A DNA stretch of 51,238 bases from Ignavibacteria bacterium. GTDB taxonomy: Bacteria; Bacteroidota; Ignavibacteria; Tepidaquicellales; OLB5. Shown here one piece after another: positions 44,377 to 51,238 of the stretch; position 1 is the stretch's first letter, and every line of letters begins with the position of its first letter. The notes beneath the pieces are model-generated. The model saw nothing but the letters and a program-made list of their open reading frames with translations, was not told the DNA's origin and did no database searches. Made by a program: the position numbers and the translations under genes. The stretch lies in NCBI GenBank assembly GCA_030835025.1, contig JAUQWS010000103.1:1-51238 (forward strand). Direction: 5' to 3'.

Positions 44377-45820
44377 CTTTTTCAATATCCGAGATCTTCT
44401 CCAGAAGCCAGAACTTGTTTACCATAGATCTGTTCTCTTCTATCTCTTTTCTCATTTTATACAGATGAAAGTCCTTTTCTTCGGTTTTGTTTTTCGCGTC
44501 AAAGAGTTTTTTTGCATAACTTACATAAGCTAAGATCGACTCTCTGGTTGATTGAGGAATGTTCTTTTCGTTTCCCAAAAAATGCCTGTAACTATCAATG
44601 TGCGAGTAGAAAGGCTCTGTTTCGTTCATCTCAAAATAGATCTTAAGGTATAGAGATTTAAGCTGATGCTTGTACGAGAGGTCTTCGGTACTTACTTTTG
44701 ATGCCCACTTAACGGCATTGCCGTATTCTTTCTTGTGAAAATATATCAGCGCCCTTGCAAAATTATAGGTGTTTTCCCTGTTTGATTTGTCTAATTCATC
44801 TCGGTACCTTTCAATGAATTCATCTACATATTCAAAATTGCCGCTTTCAAGCCCGGTGATAACTAAGTCCATATAGTGAATATGGCTGAGAAATTCTTTG
44901 CTCCCTTTGTAATTACCCCGCTCAATTTTCTCCTTGATCAGCTTGAAATGTTCGGTTCTGAATTTAATGTCTCCTTTATTTATCCTCACATAACAGTAAT
45001 TCGCAAGTATAGAAAATATCTCGCTTTTGCCCGCATCTCCCAGTTCATCATAACCTGTTTCCAGGATCTCTTTCAGTTTGTGGAAATATACCGGTTCTTC
45101 GGTTTTTGCCAGCATATAGGCATTGAAATAGAACTTCATGTAAACCAGGCCGCTGAATTTACTGCTCTCTAAGGTAACATAATCTTCCAGTTGTCCCATC
45201 AGGTAAGGCTCATACGAAAGCTTCAGAACGTTCAGGTTATTATTGGCTATCAGAGTGTTTGCTTTGAACATGCTTATGAGGTAAGAAATCGTGAGATTGT
45301 CAGCCATTTTCTTCGGACTGCTATCCGGTGTATAAAGAGAGCTTTTTTGCTTCATCATTGCTTTTCTTCTAAGGCCCTCAAGCCGGTATTCCCTGTAAAA
45401 ATGATCTTCATTTTTTGTCTCGTCATTTTTCAGAGATTCTTCAGCCTTTGATGCTGCCCTTTCAGAGAGCTTGAACTGATTCTTATTAGCCAGGTCATCC
45501 ATTAACAGGAAATGGTATTCAAATTCATTCTTCATCAGAGAGTTAACAGCAAGGAATGTCTCCGCAAGCTCAAGAGAGCGTGAAAGAATATTCCTCATAA
45601 CACCGTCATTGTATTTCTTTCCGGGATACAGTTTAGAATAGACCTTTTCTTTTTCGAAGCTTTTGTTATCAAACTCCGGGTAATATTTTTTCAGGATTTC
45701 ATAGAACTTCTCCTGTACCTTTTCTTTATTGAAAAAAGGGGAACTGCAAAAGAGCCCGAATTGCCTGAACTCCTGCTCCGAAAACGAACTGATAAGACCG
45801 GTAGCTTTGCTTTGTATCAT
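44369..45820 (-). CDS. SPYFN-family cytosolic helical protein 3 (uncharacterised)
   Basis: A 483-residue, helix-rich, probably cytosolic protein with no signal peptide. The family block reads FSEQEFRQFGLFCSSPFFN, YYPEFDNKSFEKEKVYSKLY and PGKKYNDGVMRNILSRSLEL, closest to copy 1. The C-terminal TPR-like part has ALIYFHKKEYGNAVKWASKV, LSYKHQLKSLYLKIYFEMNE, a SYRHFLGNE motif and the end FWLLEKISDIEKEK. It is convergent with the YCF48-like T9SS gene and divergent, by about 380 bases, from the SBBP T9SS gene at 46199. This is the third repeat of the same gene arrangement in the window. Confidence 0.8.
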   Translation of the reverse strand: MIQSKATGLISSFSEQEFRQFGLFCSSPFFNKEKVQEKFYEILKKYYPEFDNKSFEKEKVYSKLYPGKKYNDGVMRNILSRSLELAETFLAVNSLMKNEFEYHFLLMDDLANKNQFKLSERAASKAEESLKNDETKNEDHFYREYRLEGLRRKAMMKQKSSLYTPDSSPKKMADNLTISYLISMFKANTLIANNNLNVLKLSYEPYLMGQLEDYVTLESSKFSGLVYMKFYFNAYMLAKTEEPVYFHKLKEILETGYDELGDAGKSEIFSILANYCYVRINKGDIKFRTEHFKLIKEKIERGNYKGSKEFLSHIHYMDLVITGLESGNFEYVDEFIERYRDELDKSNRENTYNFARALIYFHKKEYGNAVKWASKVSTEDLSYKHQLKSLYLKIYFEMNETEPFYSHIDSYRHFLGNEKNIPQSTRESILAYVSYAKKLFDAKNKTEEKDFHLYKMRKEIEENRSMVNKFWLLEKISDIEKEK

Positions 45821-45969
45821 TTCTTTCCAAAGTTTGGCTGTAAATTTAACGGTTTCTTATGACAAAACAAACACCTACTGCTTACTCTAAATATATGTAA
45901 TAATAGAATTTATAACTAATCTTCAAAGTTTTTTTCTCTGGTTCCATGGTGCAGATATTAAAAACTCTC

Positions 45970-46001
45970 TTTGTCATGACGTAGGACGAAATATATCTTT
46001 G
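45970..46001 (+). promoter_or_regulatory. Bacteroidota-type promoter for the gene at 46199
   Basis: TTTG at 45970-45973, 20 bases, then TATCTTTG at 45994-46001. The implied start near 46008 gives a leader of about 190 nt. The rest of the gap, 45821-45969, shows no gene. Confidence 0.6.
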
Positions 46002-46020
46002 ATCCGGATAAAAGAAATTA

Positions 46021-46190
46021 CCTGTGAGACGAGCACATACAGAATTTAATGCAGATTCAAATTTTCCCATCTCACAGGGCAGGCTGAAAAAGTCCCCGCT
46101 AATTACCCCCGGTATTTTTGCGGGGACCTTCAGCCGGGTACTAAAGAAATTTTCTTAAAACATAACTCTCCAAATGTGAGATGGAAAGGA
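46021..46190 (+). promoter_or_regulatory. Structured 5' leader with mutually exclusive pairing (candidate cis-acting RNA)
   Basis: Hairpin 1: CCTGTGAGA (46021-46029) pairs with TCTCACAGG (46070-46078). Hairpin 2: GGCTGAA (46082-46088) with TTCAGCC (46129-46135), enclosing GTCCCCGC (46092-46099) with GCGGGGAC (46120-46127). CCATCTCACA (46067-46076), in the 3' arm of hairpin 1, is also a perfect complement of TGTGAGATGG (46175-46184), which runs into the ribosome-binding site GGAAAGGA. The same strand can thus pair with the early arm or the ribosome-binding region, not both. The layout parallels 38299-38449. Confidence 0.6.
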
Positions 46191-46198
46191 ATTACAAA

Positions 46199-47809
46199 AT
46201 GAAATACACAACAACCTTCTTTGCTTTGATACTTGTTACACTTTTAAACGCAGAACTGTTCACACAGCCTGCGCCCCCGGTCAGCTGGGTAAAGAATTAC
46301 AGCGCCGGCAGGTCAAACACCATGAAAGTTGATATGAACGGAAACGTCTATATTTCAGGCGAAGTGTATGTTAATAATTACACTGATTACTGCACCATTA
46401 AGTACAACTCCGCCGGTGTTCAGCAGTGGATAGCGTTTTATAATGGCTCTTTAGATCTTGATGATATCCCTGCTTCAATTGATGTTGATAACCAGGGTAA
46501 TGTTTACGTTACCGGAACAGCAAACAGGGATTACAACAATACCGTGTTCACAGGTGATTACTGCACAATAAAATACAATTCATTGGGGCAGCAGCAATGG
46601 GTTAAAACATACAGCGGAAATACTTTCGGCCGGGATATTCCGTTCAAAGTTGCCGTTGACAATTCAGGCAATGTATATGTTACAGGGCAATCTTACATCG
46701 ATAGCCAGAGATCGGATGATATAGTAACTATTAAATATGGCCAGGACGGCTCGCAGCTTTGGCTTGCTGTTCATGACGGTAACGGTACAAATCCGGAACA
46801 GGATGCAGGAAGAGATTTGGTGCTTGATGCACAATCTAACGTTTACGTATTTGGCCACAGCACAAGGATTAACTCCGGGTATGATCTTTGTTTGATCAAG
46901 TACAATTCTTCAGGTATCCAGCAGTTTATTTCCTATTACACAGGTCCATATAATAACACTACCGAGTATGGTGTTGCATTAGCACTTGATAACTCAGGCA
47001 ATATTTACTGCATTGGTGAGCTTAGCGATTATAACCTTGCTGTACTTAAATATTCACCGGCCGGGATGCTGTTATGGGATTACAGGTACGAATCGCCTTA
47101 TGCCGATAATGCAAAAGATATATTAACAGATGCCTCGGGGAATGCATATTTCTGCGGTTCAACAGGTGCCAACGGGTTTGCGGCAAAGTTAAGCAATTCA
47201 GGCACACTGCTGTGGAACAAAATAATAACAGGGACAGGCGGCAATGAAATAGTGAACAGCCTGGTCATAGATTCGCCCGGAGATGTTTATTTAACAGGTA
47301 AGATCGCTGCAGGTACATATTTTGATGCCGTTACCGAAAAACTGAATCCAGCAGGGGTTACACAATGGAGAGCAACCCACAACGGTTCCGGTAACCTTAA
47401 CGATTTTGGCAATGCCGTTGGAATCGACGCCTCAGGTAATGTATATATAACAGGCGGAAGCCACACCGGCGGATTCAATAATCTGTGCACAATCAAATAC
47501 TCTCCCGGAAATATCGGTATCCAGCCGGTAGAAACAGGTGTTCCTGAAGGATTCAGTTTATCCCAGAATTATCCAAACCCGTTTAATCCGGTAACAAATA
47601 TAAAGTTCTCAATTCCGGGGTCTGCCTTTGTTAAGCTTGTTGTTTTCGATATCCTGGGAAAAGAGATCGGTGTGCCGGTAAATGAACAATTAAACGCCGG
47701 TACTTACAGAGCGGAATGGAATGCCGCAGATTACCCAAGCGGAGTGTATTTCTATAGGATAGAGACTGATGGTTTTACAGATACTAAAAAGATGATACTT
47801 GTAAAATAG
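46199..47809 (+). CDS. T9SS-exported SBBP-repeat propeller protein
   Basis: The start is taken at ATG 46199, eight bases after GGAAAGGA; an upstream in-frame ATG at 46181 overlaps the leader pairing and is less likely. The 536-residue product has a signal peptide ending near ELFTQP and SBBP blades (DMNGNVYISG, YTDYCTIKYNSAGVQQW, DNQGNVYVTGTANRDYNN) up to about residue 445. The T9SS type A domain follows (NYPNPFNP to TKKMILVK). Its last 180 bases nearly duplicate those of the gene at 40595. It is divergent from SPYFN gene 3 and has a structured leader. Function unknown. Confidence 0.88.
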   Translation: MKYTTTFFALILVTLLNAELFTQPAPPVSWVKNYSAGRSNTMKVDMNGNVYISGEVYVNNYTDYCTIKYNSAGVQQWIAFYNGSLDLDDIPASIDVDNQGNVYVTGTANRDYNNTVFTGDYCTIKYNSLGQQQWVKTYSGNTFGRDIPFKVAVDNSGNVYVTGQSYIDSQRSDDIVTIKYGQDGSQLWLAVHDGNGTNPEQDAGRDLVLDAQSNVYVFGHSTRINSGYDLCLIKYNSSGIQQFISYYTGPYNNTTEYGVALALDNSGNIYCIGELSDYNLAVLKYSPAGMLLWDYRYESPYADNAKDILTDASGNAYFCGSTGANGFAAKLSNSGTLLWNKIITGTGGNEIVNSLVIDSPGDVYLTGKIAAGTYFDAVTEKLNPAGVTQWRATHNGSGNLNDFGNAVGIDASGNVYITGGSHTGGFNNLCTIKYSPGNIGIQPVETGVPEGFSLSQNYPNPFNPVTNIKFSIPGSAFVKLVVFDILGKEIGVPVNEQLNAGTYRAEWNAADYPSGVYFYRIETDGFTDTKKMILVK

Positions 47810-47840
47810 CAGCAACTAATAAATCATCACAATGATACTT

Positions 47841-47872
47841 GCCCGGCTATTCTTATGCCGGGCTTTGATTTT
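47841..47872 (+). terminator. Terminator after the gene at 46199
   Basis: GCCCGGC (47841-47847) pairs with GCCGGGC (47857-47863), followed by TTTG and T-rich sequence. Confidence 0.75.
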
Positions 47873-48092
47873 TGAACTATCATAACGCTGCGAAGAAATA
47901 CAGAGTGCAGATATTGATTACTTGAAAACAAACCTCAAGGAATTGGCTGAATTAACAATTATTGAGTAGTGAGATAATAATTGTGTATTTTCATAATCAA
48001 TGTCATAGGAAAACGGGCTAACGGTTGTGTATTTTGGAGCCGGAAGAGCTAAGTTCTTTGCATTGGCTTTATTAAATTTAAGTAATCAAGTT

Positions 48093-49703
48093 ATGAACAA
48101 AATCAACTGCTTTTTCATAACGTCCTTCTTTCTTAGCAGTATAGCCCTCTCACAGTATACAAACGTGACTGTTACGACTTCAAATTTCCCAAATGAGGTT
48201 TCTATAATGATCAACCATAAGAACCCTGATCAGATCGTTATCGGAAGCAATATCTGGTACACAGGTCCTGATACATCCCTGAGCGGTTACTACTTCTCAA
48301 CAAACGGCGGCTTTAACTGGACAGGAGGTGTGCTTCACTCTAATGTGGCACGGCCATCCGGAGACCCGGTAATACTGGTTGATACATCAGGGTATTTTCA
48401 TTTCCTGCAGAATTCCAACTATAACAATGGTTCACATTGGTGGGATAGAGAACTTATTATGAAGTCAACAGATGGCGGCAGAACCTGGTCAGACGGGGCA
48501 GCCATAGGTGCGGATACAGGTACCGTTCAGGATAAGCCCTGGGGATGTGTTGACCTGACGAACAGTCCTTATAAAAATACTATATATGTTACATGGACCA
48601 GATTCACCGGATACTTAAAACCAACATCCTCCGATTCTTCAATAATCATGTTTTCAAGATCCGCTAATGGCTCGGCTTACAATTTTTCTGAACCTGTTCG
48701 TATTAGTCAGTTCAAAGGCGATTCCTATGATTCAAGCAATACCATGGAGGGTGCTGTACCGTGTGTTGGCCCTAACGGTGAGGTTTATGTTGCATGGTCG
48801 GGACCAAGGATACGTAACCAGGCTTACAGCATTTTTTTCGACAGGTCAACCGATGGAGGAAATTCCTGGCTTGATGAAGATATAATCGCCGCCGATCAGC
48901 CGGGAGGCTGGTACATATATGTTCTTGGTACTATGAGATGCAATGGTTTTCCTGTGACGGGCTGTGACGTCAGCTCAGGACCGTATCGGGGCAACATTTA
49001 CATTAATTGGAGTGATCAGCGCAACGGGATGGGTGATTGCGATATATGGCTGGTTAAATCAACTGACGGAGGAAACTCGTGGAGCCAGGCAAAGAGGGTA
49101 AATAATGATTCACCTGGAAAGCAGCAATTCTTCAACTGGATGTCGATCGATCAGGTTACAGGATACATTTATATTGTGTTCTATGACCAAAGGGGAATTT
49201 CTACAATTTATGCAAATGTATATATTGCACGGTCAACTGATGGCGGAGAGACTTTTCAAAACGTGAAAGTTAACACAACACCTGTTTATGTGAGCATGTG
49301 GATGTGGGATTATATCGGTATCTCGGCATTCAACGGAAAGGTCAGGCCCGTTTGGATGGGAAGCGGTTACACAGTAATGACCGCTATTGTGGATACTTTT
49401 TACAGTATAGGAGTACAGAATATCAGTACTGAGATTCCGTCGCTATTCGGACTCTCGCAAAACTATCCAAATCCGTTTAACCCTCAAACTAATATAGAGT
49501 TCTCTCTACCCGTAACCGGTAACGTAAAAATAGTGATCTTTAATCTTCTTGGCAGAGAAATTGAAACTCCGGTAAACGAACAGCTCAAAGCAGGCACTTA
49601 CAGAGTTGATTGGAACGCTGCAAATTATCCAAGCGGTGTGTATTTTTGTAAACTCCAGACAGATGGTTTCACCGAAACTAAAAAGATGATACTGGTCAAG
49701 TAG
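48093..49703 (+). CDS. T9SS-exported Asp-box (BNR/sialidase-like) protein
   Basis: Taken from ATG 48093 (MNKINCFFITSFF), because the extension to a GTG at 48027 adds residues before a normal signal peptide ending IALSQ. The 536-residue product has a propeller of Asp-box blades: STNGGFNWTGG, STDGGRTWSDG, STDGGNSWLDED, STDGGNSWSQA and STDGGETFQNV, with DPVILVDTSGYFHF and PWGCVDLTNSPYKNTIYVTW between them. It resembles secreted exo-sialidase-like proteins, but the arginine triad cannot be assigned by eye, so no activity is claimed. It ends with a T9SS type A domain (NYPNPFNP to TKKMILVK). Confidence 0.87.
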   Translation: MNKINCFFITSFFLSSIALSQYTNVTVTTSNFPNEVSIMINHKNPDQIVIGSNIWYTGPDTSLSGYYFSTNGGFNWTGGVLHSNVARPSGDPVILVDTSGYFHFLQNSNYNNGSHWWDRELIMKSTDGGRTWSDGAAIGADTGTVQDKPWGCVDLTNSPYKNTIYVTWTRFTGYLKPTSSDSSIIMFSRSANGSAYNFSEPVRISQFKGDSYDSSNTMEGAVPCVGPNGEVYVAWSGPRIRNQAYSIFFDRSTDGGNSWLDEDIIAADQPGGWYIYVLGTMRCNGFPVTGCDVSSGPYRGNIYINWSDQRNGMGDCDIWLVKSTDGGNSWSQAKRVNNDSPGKQQFFNWMSIDQVTGYIYIVFYDQRGISTIYANVYIARSTDGGETFQNVKVNTTPVYVSMWMWDYIGISAFNGKVRPVWMGSGYTVMTAIVDTFYSIGVQNISTEIPSLFGLSQNYPNPFNPQTNIEFSLPVTGNVKIVIFNLLGREIETPVNEQLKAGTYRVDWNAANYPSGVYFCKLQTDGFTETKKMILVK

Positions 49704-49714
49704 AGTTATCTTAC

Positions 49715-49747
49715 ACTCATCCGATGACTCCGTATCTTCGGATGAGT
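49715..49747 (+). terminator. Upstream hairpin of a tandem terminator region
   Basis: ACTCATCCGA (49715-49724) pairs with TCGGATGAGT (49738-49747). No T-run follows directly; it lies just before the terminator at 49769. Confidence 0.5.
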
Positions 49748-49768
49748 GATCCTGGAGCAGAGTAACAC

Positions 49769-49792
49769 AGGCGGCGTATGCCGCCTTTTTGT
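49769..49792 (+). terminator. Rho-independent terminator after the gene at 48093
   Basis: AGGCGGC (49769-49775) pairs with GCCGCCT (49780-49786), loop GTAT, followed by a T-run. Confidence 0.85.
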
Positions 49793-49865
49793 TTGGATTA
49801 TGCTTCATTTTGGGTTCTTTGTGTAGTTTTAGTCTTAGAGTACACAGTACGGCAGGGAAAATGGC

Positions 49866-49919
49866 ATTGAAAGCTATAATTTCATAAAATAATTTTGCAG
49901 TAGAATTATTCTACTGCAA
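49866..49919 (+). promoter_or_regulatory. Promoter and perfect 25-bp palindromic operator of the TrmB-like gene
   Basis: ATTG (49866-49869), 20 bases, then TAATTTTG (49890-49897) form the promoter. TTGCAGTAGAAT (49895-49906) and ATTCTACTGCAA (49908-49919) form a perfect 12+1+12 inverted repeat overlapping the -7 box and the expected transcription start, ending 2 bases before the TTG start codon. This is the position of a repressor site. Confidence 0.65.
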
Positions 49920-49921
49920 TT

Positions 49922-50800
49922 TTGAAGACTGGAAATATACAGGAAAAATTGAGGTCGCTTGGATTCAGGGAAAATGAATCCAAAGTACTGTTTGTTCTGC
50001 TGCAGGGAACCCCTATGAACGCTTCCAGGATCGCCAAAGAAGCAAACATCATAAGGAACTCGATCTATGACATATTGAAAGATTTTGTTGAAAGAGGATA
50101 CTGTAATGAGATCGAAACTAATACTATTCTTAATTACCAATGTATAGATCTTGAGGTCCTGGCGGATAAGATCGAAAAAGAATTCAACCAAAGCAACAAA
50201 GAGAGGATAAAAACTCTGCACGATACTCTGGATGAAGTTAAAGAGCACTATAGTAATACCAAAAGTGATCCGGTAGGCGATAAGGAAGTAAATATTGAAC
50301 TCATCCGCGGTTACAATAAACACCGTATGGAAAAGTACCTGGAATACCTTAAGAAGTCAAAGGTCTCAGTTTTGGGTATGTATAATTTGAGGGGAATTGT
50401 AAGTCCGGAGCTTGATAATGCTGCAAGTGAATTCATAAAGCGTGGAGGGAAATTAAGATCCATTTACCGTATCGGACTGGATTTCAAAATTATCAAAGAC
50501 GGAAAAGCTCTTCCTGCAACAAAGGATGATCTCGTCAGAGTTTGCGAAGGATTCCAAAAAGCCGGTGAAGAGTTAAGATTGTGTGAGATTGATATACCAA
50601 ATATGACAATATTTGATAATGAAATTGTTTTTAGTAATATAATTGATAAGGAAATTCCAAAACACAAGTCCGCAGATATTATTGTAAGGAACAAAAGTAA
50701 TGCAAAATATATGACAGACCTGTTTGAATTTTACTGGGAGCAAGGCAGAACAATTGACATGTATAAAAAAAGTGTAATTAATGAAACAGAAAAGCAATAA
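49922..50800 (+). CDS. TrmB-like winged-helix transcription regulator
   Basis: A 292-residue protein starting at TTG (KTGNIQEKLRSLGFRENESK); no earlier or nearby in-frame ATG exists. Residues of about 5-75 form a winged helix of the TrmB type: LGFRENESKVLFVLLQGTP, NASRIAKEANIIRNSIYDIL, KDFVERGYCNEIE. A coiled-coil helix follows (about 85-120). The C-terminal domain is PLD-like as in TrmB relatives (VNIELIRGYNKHRMEKYLEY, AASEFIKRGGKLRSIYRIG), usually an effector or dimer domain. TrmB proteins are best known in archaea as sugar-responsive regulators; the effector here is unknown. The palindrome just upstream suggests autoregulation. The exported-protein gene 12 bases downstream is probably in the same operon and may be its target. 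Confidence 0.82.
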   Translation: MKTGNIQEKLRSLGFRENESKVLFVLLQGTPMNASRIAKEANIIRNSIYDILKDFVERGYCNEIETNTILNYQCIDLEVLADKIEKEFNQSNKERIKTLHDTLDEVKEHYSNTKSDPVGDKEVNIELIRGYNKHRMEKYLEYLKKSKVSVLGMYNLRGIVSPELDNAASEFIKRGGKLRSIYRIGLDFKIIKDGKALPATKDDLVRVCEGFQKAGEELRLCEIDIPNMTIFDNEIVFSNIIDKEIPKHKSADIIVRNKSNAKYMTDLFEFYWEQGRTIDMYKKSVINETEKQ

Positions 50801-50812
50801 AACCAAATTGAT

Positions 50813-51238
50813 ATGAAAAAGAAAATTTCTCCTTATGCGATCTTCATCCTGGTTTTTTTATCAACAGCAGATATATTTTCTCAAACCGGCTGGGTACAGC
50901 AGAACTCAGGGGCAACAAATAATCTTTCTAATATTTCATTCGTAAATGATAATACAGGATTTATTCTTTTTAATCCATTTCTGAAGACTACCAACGGGGG
51001 AATAAACTGGGTACAGGTGCCCGGTCTGCCGCCGGTTACTAATATTAGTTGGGCGGATGCACTAACAGGCTATGGATGCAATGATTCACTTTTTAAGACA
51101 ATTGACGGCGGTAATAGCTGGACTAACCTGAATCAGAATCTTTTTAAACAGGTATCATTTATTAACACTATGACCGGATACGCAACATGTACTCCGGATT
51201 ATATTTCTGATTTTGCCATTACAAGATTGAAAAAAACA
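50813..51238 (+). CDS. YCF48-like exported protein (partial, runs off the right edge)
   Basis: From ATG 50813 the frame stays open to the window end (142 codons). It begins MKKKISPYAIFILVFLSTAD, a signal peptide ending near DIFSQ, followed by WVQQNSGATNNLSNISFVND, NTGFILFN, FLKTTNGGINWVQVPG and TIDGGNSWTNLNQ, which are YCF48-like propeller blades as in the protein at 14428. A T9SS tail is expected beyond the edge but cannot be seen. Only 12 bases separate it from the TrmB-like gene, implying co-transcription. Confidence 0.8.
   Translation, partial: MKKKISPYAIFILVFLSTADIFSQTGWVQQNSGATNNLSNISFVNDNTGFILFNPFLKTTNGGINWVQVPGLPPVTNISWADALTGYGCNDSLFKTIDGGNSWTNLNQNLFKQVSFINTMTGYATCTPDYISDFAITRLKKT

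Overview
The window looks like a chromosomal segment of a Bacteroidota/Chlorobi-group bacterium, most likely of the Ignavibacteria type. The main reason is the run of secreted proteins ending in a type IX secretion system (T9SS) type A sorting domain, with the recurring pattern NYPNPFNP ... VYDxLGRE ... LVNxxLxxGxY ... SGVYFYR ... TKKMxLxK. Several promoters also fit the Bacteroidota form TTTG-N20/21-TAnnTTTG. I count 14 complete T9SS-tailed genes, one decayed remnant, one partial gene at the right edge without a visible tail, and one 1485-residue secreted protein that ends in a dockerin-like segment instead. No T9SS machinery gene, tRNA, rRNA, transposase or CRISPR array was seen.

Layout. 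1-4008 (minus strand): a probable sugar kinase of the BadF/BcrA type, guaA, a periplasmic ligand-binding protein coupled to guaA, and the start of another exported protein. 4281-21680 (plus): a block of T9SS cargo built from SBBP, YCF48-like, Asp-box (BNR) and fibronectin-III-like repeats, closing with the dockerin-bearing giant and a neighbour that may carry a cohesin-like domain. 21724-22734 (minus): a cation diffusion facilitator with a Cys-rich tail. 22884-29109 (plus): a complete TetR - TolC-like - membrane fusion - RND efflux operon with a putative operator in its promoter. 29429-30097: a lipoprotein with an HMA metal-binding domain and a DUF167/YggU protein. 30203-51238: a second T9SS cargo block interrupted by three paralogous minus-strand genes of an uncharacterised cytosolic helical family, here called SPYFN. 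The block ends with a TrmB-like regulator under a perfect palindrome and a partial exported protein.

How the parts fit. The efflux genes form one self-regulated export unit. The T9SS genes appear to be surface or extracellular beta-propeller and repeat proteins, mostly transcribed singly from their own promoters and often closed by hairpin terminators. Each SPYFN gene is tail-to-tail with one T9SS gene and head-to-head with the next. Two of the divergent T9SS genes have long leaders with two strong hairpins, the first able to compete with pairing to the ribosome-binding region. The SPYFN/T9SS modules with structured leaders, and the dockerin/possible-cohesin pair, are the strongest candidates here for an undescribed system.
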